From Bigelowiella natans CCMP2755 (Eukaryota; Cercozoa; Chlorarachniophyceae), in assembly GCA_000320545.1 (NCBI GenBank), contig ADNK01001727.1:50001-92500 (forward strand): a DNA stretch of 42,500 nt, in the 5' to 3' direction. Every line of letters begins with the position of its first letter. Position 1 is the first letter of the stretch. Positions 10,777 to 23,213 of this stretch are shown here, piece after piece. The translations under genes were made by a program, and so were the position numbers. The notes under the pieces were generated by a model that worked only from the letters and a program-made list of their open reading frames with translations, had not been told where the DNA came from and did not search any database.

Positions 10777-12351
10777 GATTAGATATCAAGGCTTTTTCGC
10801 TAAAAAATATCTGACTGTTCAGTTCCAGAATTTTACTACTTCCCCCTTCTTCAACAACAATTATCCCGTGTAGATTGATGTATAGCCAAATTTGTATGTA
10901 AAATACAAACACACACACACACACACACTAATATAGAAGTAAACTAAGAAGAAAAATTAGAAATTAGATAAAAAAATAAAGTGTCTCACGAGCCTAAGAC
11001 ATTAAGCACATAAATTGTACAAATACTGGAATATTAACATCAGCCTTATTTTGTTCAAATTCTAGAAAATCGACACCAGCTTTATTTGTACTTTGTAAAG
11101 GCACACAAATTAACAATCGCTAGTGTCCATTCTTATTGTTTCACCTTTATCGCCGTAATTGTATTGATAATCAATCTTGGTGTAGGAGATACTACTTATT
11201 CTTTTCCCCATCAATGGAAGGTAGTAGTAGCATATGGAGAAGTAGTGTAGTTCAGCCTCCTGCTATCTGCTCATAGTTTTCATAGAATTTTACTCTGCTA
11301 TTGGTAACAAGCATGTCAAGTCTCGTATACAGAATACTGTACATCCAAATTATCAGCGGTGGAAAATAAAGAGATAGGGAGGCACAGACAGATATAGCAC
11401 TGATAGTAGCTGGAATAAGTGCATTTAAAATAAGAGCAATCACTATGATCTCGATTCTTTGAAACGAGGCTACAATTGCGAGGCAGGGATGATATGTATA
11501 GGCCCTTAATCTCTAGCGTGCAGGTGCGATTGAACATATCGCAATAGAATGAATTGCGATAGACAATGTTCAATTATGATATGTATTTACACTTAAAAAG
11601 CACATAATAGCATCATTTACAAGGGAGCAGCCATAATAACTTTCCACCTTGTCCAAATGTGCGGATAGCTAAACTAGTAATAGTTATGCTGCAGTGAAAT
11701 CTCTAGATCTCGCGACCTGATGCCTGCGTAGAATCGCATTTGTTCTAGCGTACGAAATCAACAGAGGGCTATGGTTATCCCTAGTGTAGTTTGATAGCTG
11801 CAGATGGCATGCACGTACGACTATTCGCTGCGCTTCACATGATCATGCACATTGCACTTGACCACAGATGTGTGTCTAGCTAGCTAGCTAGCTAGCTAGC
11901 GTAAGCTTGTGTATTTTTCCATCAGTCTAGCAGCAGTGCCGCAGCCCTTCGAGCCTGTATTTGTATTCTACTTGACATTGCGAAAAGTTATACATTGCGA
12001 TCGATAGTCTAAGTCTAGAAGTTATGTGCCAAATTTAACGCAAAAAAAATTTCATCTGTCTAGCTGTACTATAGCATCTAGCTAGATACACCTAGAGACA
12101 CATGTAATTATCATGCAAGGTATTTCTTCAAATTTTTCGTGGGCGCATGTCTAGATGTACGTGTGATGCCCTGGCTGGTCGACTGCTAGTAGCTGTTGTT
12201 TACCGACGACAAAATGATGAATCATTATTGTTAGCGGAACTCTATCAGCATTGGCACTGAACTAATCACTACTTCTAATTTTATGCCAATTCTTCTTTTC
12301 GCTACATGTTTGGTACTAAATGACTAAACTATTCTGATATTTGATTCCTCA
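10777..12351. other. Convergent intergenic spacer, kinase / SWEET
   Basis: No gene is supportable. A possible AATAAA poly(A) signal at about 10975-10980 follows a short (CA)n run at about 10908-10928. From about 11720 to 12200 the sequence becomes palindrome-rich (TCTAGA, GCATGC, CTAGCTAG, TGATCATG), like the other 3'-3' spacers. Minus-strand frames at 11252-11573 translate to Cys/Ser/Tyr-rich sequence without family features. Confidence 0.55.
11875..11901. repeat. (TAGC)n tetranucleotide repeat
   Basis: Six or more perfect TAGC units, self-complementary as CTAG/GCTAGC and so able to fold back. This is the only long perfect tetranucleotide array I noticed, and it sits in the kinase/SWEET 3'-3' spacer. 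Confidence 0.9.
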
Positions 12352-13901
12352 CTAAGGTAGTTGGGAAGAAGGATCAAATTTAAACGAGAAAGACCTAATC
12401 GAATTGGCCTCATCCTCTCGCTCTTCTTCGTCATCGAGGGCAAAGGCATCAGCTGTCATTTTCATAGCTTTCTCGTGGCTAGCTGTTGCTGCGTTTAACA
12501 CATTATTGTGATTTTGCTCTTCCTCTCCCTCCTTATCACAAGAGGTAGTCGTAGTATTAGTAGTAGTAGCTATTGTCAGTACTTCACTTGACAAAGGACC
12601 ATCGATACCCGCCACCTTTATACTGCACAGCTCTATGCTGCTGGTATCCACGTTTGAGTTTTTGATGCTTGTAGTTATAGCGCGATGATGATCTAGATTA
12701 TTTTTGGTGTTATTATCGCTATTTAAAGTTTCTGAATCGTCATCATCGTTCTTCTTCTTCTTCCCTGCAGCTATAGCATTAGTCGAGGGATATATTACAA
12801 ACAAGGAGAGTTGGAACACAGCAAGCATTAGGCCAATGCCTGCAGAGAGGAGAAGGTAGGGATCGTTGATGCTGTGTGCAAGCGCTCCCCAAAAAAAGGA
12901 ATTCCCTAAGCACGTTAAGGACATCTTTAATGACATCACGTTTGCAGTTGATTTTTTCTTCACAACCTGATATAAGTAGACATTCTCTTTGAATTCGTTC
13001 ATATGTACTCACTAGTATCACCAATCTTACGATCGCATATTATTGTCCGTAGTATCAACACAACCAGTGATATTACCGTTGCAGCTTTGCTGAGAGGAGA
13101 TCCCAGCATGGCTACATAGACCAAATTTGCACATATCCCTGCAAAATGCAACCTCCGCTGCTTGCTACCTTGCTCATTATCATCAATTTTTCTATCTTCA
13201 TCATTTTCAACTTCGCTCTTGCCCCCATAGTAGTCGAGCCCCACTACATACATTCCGAGAGTAAGGATTGCAAGCAAAAACTGTCTTCTATGCTCCTTTG
13301 GTGTCTCGGAGTAGCGGAGAAATATCAGCGCATAGAACAGACAGAGTAATGATCCAGGCCCGTTTACAATCAGCATCTCGTTGTTTTCCGATATGATACC
13401 GTAGCTGAATCCGACTAGGTTAGGTAAGAAGATATTGAATAAAGCATCACGAGACTTTAAACCAAATCACCATTCCCCTCTATAAATGCAATCGTGTTCT
13501 GTTCCCAAATTCTAGGTTTAGAAATACTCTTGCACATTTTATTGTCCTTTCTCTGTACCAGCATTGTTGAGCAGCATTGCCAAAACCGACACGAATCCTA
13601 CGGTCGATCCTGCCGTGCTTCCACGTTGGATAATTTTCCAGACTTCAGGGATAGGAGTGGTCATCAGTACGCACGTTGAGGCAACCTAATGTTGTTGTAT
13701 ACGTCCTTGTTCATGTAGTATAAGACAATAATGATGATAATTCTTACAACTATTCATTTCACTTGTTGATGCTTCAGTCATCCCTATCCCCCACTCGCTC
13801 GCGTAAAATAATACTTGACCAATCCCCAAAAAGAAGAGGAGGGCTATTGTAGTACTGTAGTACCGCAAGGCTAGAGATGACGCCCCGGAGGCCATTCTCA
13901 T
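12352..13901 (-). CDS. SWEET (MtN3/saliva) family sugar transporter, 4 exons
   Basis: SWEETs are seven-helix sugar uniporters made of two triple-helix bundles. Proposed exons 13815-13901, 13559-13685, 13077-13414 and 12352-12966 join in phase (388 residues). TM1 reads FFLGIGQVASTCVLMTTPIP, followed by EVWKIIQRGST, then TM2 FVSVLAMLLNN, then GFSYGIISENNEMLIVNGPG. The second bundle has SPLSKAATVVKKKSTANV, MSLTCLGNSFFWGALA and YLLLSAGIGLMLAVFQLSLF. The family's TM1 proline and the NGPG asparagine are present. The prolines usual in TM2 and TM6, and the second pocket Asn (usual PN.xG, here SAGIG), are not. An acidic, Ser/Thr-rich cytoplasmic tail of about 140 residues follows. A loop in the third exon is unusually long and charged (SEVENDEDRKIDDNEQG). 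The start is the first ATG; another lies two codons later. Confidence 0.85.
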
Positions 13902-15061
13902 TGATTTTGGCGAATGTTTCCTCCAGATCCGATGATGTCATCATACCCGTGACGATGACGACAATACAGAACGCAGAGGAGGAGGAGGAGGAGGAGGAGG
14001 AGGAGAACGCCCACTAAATTCTTTCACAAATTAAATGCCTTCCTACTGCGTTTGGCGTATGGCAGCGGAAGGCTTGTGGTCCGCGTTGTGCGTTAGAGAG
14101 TACTGAAGTGATCACGTTTGCTTGTTTTTTCTCCGTCCTCGCCCCTCAGAATAATTGTACCAAAAGCCACACGTAGTCGAGCGGGGGGTACTTGTGCTAC
14201 TGTTGTTATTGTTGTTACTGTTGTTCGATGTAGTTTAATTTTAGTAGATATTTATTCGTAATATTTTGTGTCGCTGGTTGAGGCGGTAAACTGAGCTGGG
14301 AAGTCAAGGGCGCGAAAAGAATAACTAACTAACAAACTAACTAACTGAACTTTGGTGAACAAACATAGATCTAGCTGGGAAATTAAGGATGTGACCAGGA
14401 ACTTAAAAAAACTAACTTGTGGGAAAAAATGAGACTAGATCTATATCATCCTACTTCCTAGTACAAATAATGTGGGAATAATATCTAAAAGCAGAGACAA
14501 TTATATTTTTCTGGAAGCATTCATTATTTTCTTGTGTCGCAATAGTACATCAATTATATTAACTAGCAGGCGGTTACAGAAGAAGCACCATATTCAATTA
14601 TTTTATGCGCATAATATTATCAACTTCATGAAATATCGTTTATCACGATCATCATTATCCTCACCAACTTAGTTATTATTCTTCTTACTATTATTTTGCA
14701 CGTGTTTTATCCTAAAAAAAAGCTACTATCTCTACTAAATTGTTGTTTTCATTGTTGTCACCTACTACCCGGGATCTAAACCCCACCACCCCTGTCACTA
14801 GGGTATGCTCTGAATCGGAGCAGTACCAAGAGGATAGGGAGAGAGATCTTCAGCCCATTAACGAAATCGTTTCCCTTCGCCGCATTACCTGCAGGTCAAT
14901 GTTTGGACGATTTTGTGTAATTTGCCCATTATAGTTTTCGATATGTCTGTTCAACAACGGCAACAGCTATTACTAAAACTGAGAATGGTTTATTTAGTCA
15001 TTCCCCGACAGTTTTAGACGCTGCGAAGAGGAGTGCAGTAGGAAAAGAGAAGAATAATACA
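13902..15061. promoter_or_regulatory. Divergent 5' intergenic region (SWEET / PPR)
   Basis: About 1.2 kb between start codons. It holds a (GAG)n run at about 13978-14004 and CTAA-type short repeats near 14325-14350. A phrase close to TAGCTGGGAAATTAAGG near 14372 loosely echoes one near 14295. No TATA box or longer reading frame is convincing. Confidence 0.45.
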
Positions 15062-15130
15062 ATGATGTGGAGGCGAGGGAGCTTTAAACATCTTTCATCA
15101 TCAATGTGTCGTGTGGCAGCGCAGCAGACC

Positions 15131-15164
<34 letters not shown>

Positions 15165-16704
15165 TTTTTCCCCGTGAAATGGCCACTACCACTCCTTATG
15201 CTGCCTCGTTGGCTGCTTCTGCCTCATTTTCCAAGTCATTGCCAATGGCAGTAGGGTATAGGGTGATGGGACGACGTAGAAGGAGGAGAAAGATGATGAT
15301 GACGATGCTTCATGGTCAAATCGCATTCCAACCTGCCGTTGTTGCAGCAACGGCTGCTGTTATGGTGGGAAGAGGAGGAGGAAGAGGAGAGCGTTCACGC
15401 CAAATAGTAGTGTCTCACATTTCTCCCTTTTCTGTGCGGCAAAGTCAGCCGCAGCATCAGCAGCAAGCAGCATGGTATAGTACAATGCGTGGAGATGAAC
15501 AGCAGCAGCGAACACGTCGGAATAACCAGCACCAGCACCAGCAGCACAAACGTCTTACAACGCGACATAGGGAAGAAATGGGAGAGTTTTTCAAGGAGGC
15601 GGTGGCCACGCTGAAGCTAATCCAGGAAGAATATGGAGGGGTTGGCATGGGAGGCAATGAAGAAAATCAAGCATTTCATCGGTCGGTGTAAAACATATTA
15701 TTACAAGTAGTGTGAGTAGATCGTTTCACACCACGATGATGGCTCATATTATGTGATAACAGTACCTGTGGTATCATCACTGCCACTCTACATAAGACGT
15801 CGAGGCATTATTGTGCATATTATCTTCCGTCCTCCCTCTCTCTTCAGGTTAATCACCGGAGCAGCTCGATTCTATGAACCTGATCGAGCACTGGTTGTAG
15901 ATCTACTATGAAATAATACAAAAATATAAAATGTGCATGAAACAATATTCAGAACATGGATACTGAGTGTGATCATGCACTCTTTTCTTATTTTATTTGC
16001 TGTTTCTCGTTATTGTTTTATTAGATATGGCTTGAAAAGATGCAAGAGGCAGGATATACAGTCTCCAGAGGCCAGTAAGTAGCTACCAATTCGGCCTACT
16101 ACTTACCCTCCTTTGCGATGAACGTATATAGTATATATGATAATGATGAGGATGATGATGATGATGTTGATGATAATGATGCTCAAAGGATGATGATGAT
16201 AGTGTTATTGTCATTATTGTAGTTGTAATTATCATTATGTAATAAATTATGGACGATCTCTCTTCACAACAAAGGAGGCTTGAGCCATCTATCTGTACCA
16301 TAAGCTTATTGTAGTTGTAATTATCATTATATAATATATTATGGACGATCTCTCTTCACAACAAAGGAGGCTTGAGCCATCTATCTGTAACATAAGCTTA
16401 TATATCATTCTTAACATCAGTTACTGCAACCTATACTATCAATAGGCATAATATCGTCATCAACGCATTTGCTAAGAAGGCCATTTATGTAAGGGAAAGA
16501 GAGAGAGAGTATTGGTGGTACTGTGTATGCTAATGTGTATGTTGTGTTCGTATCACTTGTCGTTGTTGTTTGCTGCAGATCTCAACGCAGCCTAATGTCA
16601 CCCAGAGCAAGAAGTAAGTCGTCACCATCGTATTATTAAGTCATTATCGATGGGAACGAGAAAACTAGTACCATACAGCATCTAGCTGATAACGATTCTC
16701 TCTC

Positions 16705-16757
<53 letters not shown>

Positions 16758-17089
16758 CTTCTTCTCACTAATTGTTGGTGCTGATGATTGGCCTGATGGT
16801 GATGCTGGTATTGACACGATAGCACATGCAGCCGTCTTGCGGACAAAGCTAAGATGCTGATGGAACAAAATCACCATACTGATCATCAAGATGAGGATGA
16901 TCTAACACCTTTCCGGGAGGTAGCAAGTAGTAGTAATAGTAGTAGCTTTTATATAAGTTATAATAATAACAACCACCCAAGGAGGCTGAAAAGAGGAGGA
17001 GGAAGAGGAGGAAATATGGGGAAGGAAGAATCATCATCGGCGATCTTAAAGGCTGCTGCTGCTGCTTCTTCTGCTGCTACATGATGACA

Positions 17090-17123
<34 letters not shown>

Positions 17124-17164
17124 GGACGATGATGGATGTTCACCATCACTCTTATTATCATCAT

Positions 17165-17196
<32 letters not shown>

Positions 17197-17419
17197 GTTG
17201 ATTTTGCGACATGACTACGACTACTATTTGTTACTGCTACTTCTATATGAGTTCGACTTGTACTTGTACTTGTACAAAGACTTTATGCAACGTGGTGCTG
17301 GGCCTTCTGGCTGCTAAAAAGCATCAAACTGTACTCGCAATATTGGCCAAGGTAATAATAATCTTTTAGGAGGGAATACAGAATAACAGACTTCTACTCT
17401 GCTGCTGCTGTTGTACCCT

Positions 17420-17457
<38 letters not shown>

Positions 17458-17862
17458 CGAAGATGCATGCTGATGTGCTGTGCTGTGTAAAACTGTGTTA
17501 TGCGTAGTAGTAAGTACGATGATAGGTTGTCCTTCGTAGCCAAACAACAGATATATTTGTTTCACATTTCTGCTACTATCTTATCATACCGCACACACGG
17601 TGTTCTTCCTCCAATGTCGCATCATCAATACAGGATGGTAATGGTAAGTACAGTAACGATAAGACATCTTTATTGAAAGGGGGCAATGCTCACTTCTATG
17701 CCAAGGTAGTGAATGATGATGGTGATGATGTTGGTGATGATCATGATGATGATGATGGGGACACAATATCAATCAATCGCCATTAGGGTCTTATAATCAA
17801 TGATAATAGTAGTCAATCACAACAACGACAACAACATCAAATTATTTCTTTTCTTTGACGGT

Positions 17863-17905
<43 letters not shown>

Positions 17906-18495
17906 CGATGACGATTTTCAATTGAATAGTATCTTATCATGGGTGCTGTTTGTTTTGCCATATGATTTATTCAAAATCTTATGACGACGACACAAATTGG
18001 ACTTATTTTTCATAATTAATTACGGGTTGTAGCACGTGATGATCATTTTAGAAATAGTAGTTTTTATAAGGAGTAGTAGTGTTGGTTGGTATTCTTGATT
18101 TTCTCTACAGTCGCTTCTTCTCCTCATTTGATGGGATAATTAACTGCTAATTAGGCGGCTCGAGAGATAGGCAAACAGCGCAAAGCATTATTTATTGAAA
18201 GGAGTAAATCCTTCTCTCAGATGCTGCTCATTAAACAGCAAGAGCGAAGAAAAGCACAAAAACAGCACAAACAGCAGCAGGAGCAGGGTCACGACTACAC
18301 TAAAGAAGAAGGCAAATTAAATAACAACGGACAGAGCCAGCAGCCGCCTCGGAAGAGTAAGGCGGATAAGTATTCAGGTACTGTTTGTTTTGAGCAGAAA
18401 GGAAATATTCACGGGTAGCATTAGCTATGATGATTATAGCACCCCCCATTGATGGATATGTTGTGCAAAAGCAAAAACAAAACTGCTTTGAGCAG

Positions 18496-18529
<34 letters not shown>

Positions 18530-19908
18530 CCGAACTTCATTTCAAACTATTTTTGTTGGAAAAGTGAGTAATGACGAAAATGAATAGGTATATTATTTTC
18601 TCTATTTTACAGTTAATCATAATGAATTAAGTGCTTATTTATTCTCTCACCCTCCTTCTCCACCACCATCTGAATGATATACTTTTTGCTCTCTGTTTTT
18701 CTTTATTGCTGCCTCCTTCTTGTTCTTGTTCTTGTTCTTCTTCTTCTTCTTCTTCTTCTTCTTCCTCAAGATACATTGTCACAATTGGGAAATATTTTGG
18801 TATCACGAATGCTTGAGGAAATTGATGAGGAGGAGGAGGAGGCGCTAAGTAGAGGAGGAGGAGAACACAAGTACAGCAATACATCATATCGTTTGCATCA
18901 CTATCTTCAATTATCATTACCATTATAAACATCTTCCAAATTTCTCACGAGCTTCGACTGATCTTAATAAGTTGTTGATTTCCTTTAGTTTGCTCCCTAG
19001 ATTGTTTCATATTGCAAGGGATATACATGTATCAATAACATCATTTATCTTTTTGCTCTAATAGTATTAAACAGGACGTGTTTACCAATGCACTATTTGC
19101 AGTAATGGGGGGGCAAGATCACAAGGTGGTGCTTTTACCTCATAACTAATGCATGTATTGTGATAACGACGACGATAAACATGATAGTAGCATTACTTTT
19201 GATGCTGGTTCAAGTTGAAGAACAGTTTGTTCTTAATCTGATTTATCAGCAGTATTATCAGCACTCATCACCATTGTCATCGTCATTATCATCATAATGA
19301 TTATCATCACCTTTATCATCACCCTCCTCCTGCTGATGCTGCTGCTAAAATAGTGCTTGAGTCGTCTCCCTTGTTCTTCGTTCTTTGTTTTTCTTCTTCC
19401 TTTGATATCTTCCAGATTTGTAAATCCTTGATCGATAAGATATGCCAACAAGGATTGGGGTACTACGCACTACTACCAAGCCATATATATATTCCTTCGT
19501 TGGTGATGATACGGATAATGTGGTGGCAATGTCTGTTTAACAGCAACAAAGCCAGCATTTTCTTTATTCTCTCCCCCACCCCCTCTCCCCCCCTCTCTTT
19601 CTCACTTTCTCTCTCTCTCACCCCCCCCAAAAAAACGTTGGTTGTTCCATGCCAAGAATAATGGTACCTTTGTTGGTTGACCGTGTTGATATGCCTCCAT
19701 GATTTGTTATCTTGTTACCCTGCTGTTTGATTCTTCTGAAGGCCAAATGCAATCCGAGGAATATTTTCCGCTTATGAAATGGCGGTGAGAATTGCCAGTA
19801 GGCGATCATGATAATGATCACGAGGATGATGATGATAAAACAATGTATTGATAGTATTTGCATCGATTTATCACTAGCTACCATCCATGATAGCTGTTAC
19901 TCATTTCA

Positions 19909-19951
<43 letters not shown>

Positions 19952-20677
19952 GCATGCTTATCAATTTTTCTTCCCTCACTGAATTGTTACTCTTGTTACC
20001 TGTGATAGGATAAGTGTGAGGAGGCCTTCTCCTTCTTGTCACAGCTTGAGGATGAGAGTAATTTTAATACCAACAATTCCCTCTTCTTTTTCCTTTTCTT
20101 TCCATTGTTGTGTACCACATCACCATCATCATCATCCTCATCGATTCAGTTCCAATCGTGCACTTGATAGACCGATCCATCTTTGACATACACTGATGGC
20201 CAACAACTGCTGTTTTGTAATGAAAACAATAGATATCAAGATTCCCCCTATGTGCTATGAGTCTGTCATAAGATGTGCTGGTACTACATAATAACAATAA
20301 TAATAACAATAGTAATAATAGTAATAATGATAATAAGTAGAAGAATTAACCACATAGAAGACTAGTAACAACAAAAACAAAGAAGAACAAAGAAATGAAG
20401 GAGAAGAAAATTAAGAAAAGTAAGTAGAAAAGGCCAACAGCTGCATTATTATCATGATTCCCTCCTTAATCTTGAAAGAAGGATATATGTAATAACAGAG
20501 AAAACACTTACAATAACAGCACCTCTTTGGGGTGAGAACTTACTATATATCGAAGGATGGTGGCAAAAGACTTCAGCGTTCCTTTTGTTTATGATTTTCT
20601 TCTTCCTCGCCACGTTGTTATGATAATTAATAAGGGTTTCTTGGTCAACTTGATATCTGCGTGCAAGCAAGTCACAG

Positions 20678-20711
<34 letters not shown>

Positions 20712-21993
20712 GGAGGAGGAGGGAGGGGGAGAGGAAAAGGAAGTGAAGGAGGAGAAGCAGTTGTAAGAATTATTCTAGACGATAATACCATATTAGGCAC
20801 TATCATTTCCTCCTCCTATCCCTTCTTCTTCTTCTTCTTCTTCTTCTTCTTCTTTACGACTTCTTCTTTCTCAGGTTTATTGCGAGTGGATATGAGCTTG
20901 GAGGCAAGCAAATCATCAGCACACTTAGGGCATGTGCCCTTACTGGTACTAAATAGTAGTGGCGGTGGTAGTGTTGTTGATAATAGAAGAAACCGACGAA
21001 CGCAGCTAGAAGAGAAGATAGGGAAAGTATTCCCCTTTTATCATCATCATCATCATAACACTCTTCATCTTTTATCATCATCATAATCAGGCGAACCAAC
21101 TTTGAGCTCGCACCTGTTATCGGAGTTGTCGTTGGAATATCACAATGGAGAGCCATTGCAAACGCCTCTGCCTTACGCGATGCACATTATCGCATGCTTT
21201 CAGGCAGGGGCTATACAAGAAGGCCTTGAGTGCCTCGAGACAGCATCAGAAGCTAATAATGTACATTTCCAAGTGCAGCACCTGCTTGATATGCTAACTG
21301 CATTGAAACCTGTCGGTAGTGAAGAAAAGGAGAAAAGGAAGAAAGAGGCGACGATCACATCGATTATAGAAAAGATAATGACCAAATCCAAAGTCCGTGT
21401 TAATAGTAGTAGTAGTAGTAGTAGTATTCGTAACACGAGAAGCATGGATAATAAGCAGGACAATACAAGTAGTAGTTGTATAAACCAGGCAGAAATCGTA
21501 AAAATGGCAGCATCTGTCTTAGTCGCCTACGATGAACTACATGCTGCTAAGAGGATGATGTTAAATCAATCAAAAGAACTACCCTACTCCTCCTCATCCT
21601 CTCCTTCCTCCTCCTCAATACAAGAAAAGGATGTGATACGGGAGCTCAAATCCGCCATTAAGGGCGTTATATCTGCAGAAGTCCTCGAGGAGAAAGTTGC
21701 GGCTGTGTTTGATGCTTTTGGAATTACTAGCAGCAACGGTAGTAGTAATAGTACAAAGGGCAGCGTGAAGATGAGCACTACCCTGCTAACATCACTTCTA
21801 AATACATATCTTGCGGATAAGCACTATAAGGCTGTGGAGGCTAAATTTCTTGATTTCGAGAGGTATGGGTTGCGACCTGATGCTTACGCGTTCTCTGTTC
21901 TAATGGGTGTTGCGCGTGGAGAGAAGAACTATCATAAACGTGCACAAAAAGCAAATCAAGTGCTGACACTCATGGAAGAGTCCAAGTATACTA

Positions 21994-22024
<31 letters not shown>

Positions 22025-23213
22025 AGATGATTATCACTCACATCGTAGTACCCAGGATCTAGATTACGTGCCATATGTACAAGCACTCAAGTTCAGCATT
22101 CCACAGAAAGACGACTTCCTACATTTAGAACAAGACAAAAAACATATCAATAACAGTGGCTCAGTACCATCATCATCATCATCATCCTTACGGTACTACT
22201 ACCCTGATCTAAGTCCTCTATGCATATTGGAGAGGATGGAGAAGCATGGTCTCACACCTAACGAAGAAGTAATCATAAATGCAATAAAGGCGTGCAGATA
22301 TCTACCAATAGATCACGAAGAAGAAGAAGAAGGCTCGTCCCCAATCATTATTGACCAAAACAGTGTTGCTGAGGCAATATTGGTTAAAATGGAGTCATAC
22401 GGTATCCCTGCGACATACCCCATTCTTCATGCCCTGCTTGAGTTATACGCAGGGGGGACCACAAAGAGAAACAACAGTAGCACCAACCGAGCAGCAATAG
22501 GAGGAGGAGGAGGAGGAGGAGGAGGAGAAGGAGGACCAATAGGCCAACAAGAAAAAGCCGAAGAAATATTCCGCTTGATGTCACAACAAGACAGTGCAAG
22601 TAGTGGTAATTCGTCTTCGTCATCGTTGTCGTGTATCAGACCTATAGACTTCCATCTAGTAGCAAAAGCAGGCAGAGAGACTGGCGATGTGAAACACGTA
22701 GAGAAGTGGGCCGAGCTTTTACAAGATCATGGATTTTCTATCGATAGACAGTTTTACCTTACGATTTTGAACACGTTCTCCAATTCAAAAGACCCAGAAG
22801 GCATGGCAGCTTGGCTTCAAAGAGCCAAAAGTGATGGAATGCTGACTGCCAAAGAATTTGCAAGATACTTCAATATCGTTGCTGTTAAGATGGCACTACA
22901 CGACAAAAATTTAGAGGGTTTTTATGAGGTTGCTACAGCGATTGTTGACCTAAAGTCAGATAACCTCAAAAGCTCAAGTGCTAACATCATGCTCGAGGCT
23001 ACTCAGCACGTTAAAGGGGATAAGGAGGCCATCCATTTTTTTAAGAAAGTTTATTTCATTGCAGACCCGAAAAACACCGTAGTGGGTAGAGTAGCAACCG
23101 TTAATAGGAAAACAGTTGAGTATTTGATCAAGAGCTTTGGTAGAGATCATTCTAAAGTATTGCTGCAAGAAACCAACAATTGTCCAAACCAATGGCAGGA
23201 TATGTTATCGTGA
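15062..23213 (+). CDS. Pentatricopeptide repeat (PPR) protein, probably organellar, about 14 exons
   Basis: PPR proteins bind organellar RNA in a sequence-specific way. Proposed exons: 15062-15681, 15848-15896, 16025-16074, 16579-16613, about 16823-16919, 18155-18377, 18771-18799, 19075-19101, 19416-19459, 19742-19784, 20009-20057, 20635-20677, 20875-20945 and 21091-23213; about 1,165 residues. The N-terminus (MMWRRGSFKHLSSSMCRVAA) is Arg/Ser-rich without acids, as in mitochondrial or plastid presequences, and is followed by poly-His from a (CAT)n array. PPR-like helices include HRLITGAARFYEPDRALVIW, LEKMQEAGYTVSRG, KICQQGLGPNAIRGIFSAYE, AVEAKFLDFERYGLRPDAYA and MEKHGLTPNEEVIINAIKAC. Phase agrees everywhere except around the fourth and fifth exons, where the acceptor is unresolved. 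The last exon holds over 60% of the protein and is broken by Ser, Glu and Gly homopolymer runs. No DYW, SMR or NYN domain is seen. Confidence 0.83.
15131..15163. repeat. (CAT)n coding repeat (poly-His)
   Basis: In-frame CAT array in the first PPR exon, encoding about 11 histidines just after the probable transit peptide. Confidence 0.9.
16217..16400. repeat. 92-bp tandem duplication in a PPR intron
   Basis: Copies at 16217-16308 and 16309-16400 are nearly identical, sharing GGACGATCTCTCTTCACAAC and GGAGGCTTGAGCCATCTATC. They differ at only a few bases (for example TGTACC versus TGTAAC), so the duplication looks recent. It lies in the intron between the third and fourth PPR exons. Confidence 0.92.
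16698..16760. repeat. (CT)n microsatellite
   Basis: CT run in the intron ahead of the fifth PPR exon. Confidence 0.9.
17085..17460. repeat. (GAT)n and (CAG/CAT)n microsatellite cluster
   Basis: GAT arrays at about 17088-17120 and 17422-17457, with CAT and CAG runs near 17157-17196. They lie in the 1.2-kb intron between the fifth and sixth PPR exons. Poly-Met and poly-His frames here are repeat translations. Bases 17461-18154 add a (TA)n run at about 17862-17900 and no convincing exon. Confidence 0.85.
18498..18528. repeat. (CA)n microsatellite
   Basis: CA run in a PPR intron, about 120 bases after the donor of the sixth exon. Confidence 0.9.
18724..18765 (+). repeat. (TTC)n array forming the polypyrimidine tract of an acceptor
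   Basis: TTG/TTC run ending about five bases before the AG of the PPR exon that starts at 18771, so the microsatellite itself supplies the pyrimidine tract. Confidence 0.8.
19912..19948. repeat. (TA)n microsatellite
   Basis: TA run in the PPR intron preceding the exon at 20009. Confidence 0.9.
20678..20709 (+). repeat. (GTA)n array beginning at a splice donor
   Basis: The GTA array starts exactly at the GT of the donor after PPR base 20677, so every unit offers a further GTAGTA donor. All of those alternatives fall in the same reading phase. Confidence 0.8.
20822..20855 (+). repeat. (TTC)n array upstream of a splice acceptor
   Basis: TTC run followed by TTCTTCTTTCTCAG, directly in front of the PPR exon at 20875. 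Confidence 0.85.

Noticed and set aside
17085-17460. CRISPR-like appearance of regularly spaced repeats
   Set aside because: These are tri-nucleotide microsatellites with no conserved 25-40 base repeat unit or uniform spacers, in a eukaryotic intron.
18801-18927. Extension of the PPR exon through an acidic stretch (EEIDEEEEEALSRGGG)
   Set aside because: The in-phase donor at 18799 leads straight to the next PPR-like exon; the acidic stretch derives from a GAG repeat and has no phase-matched donor.
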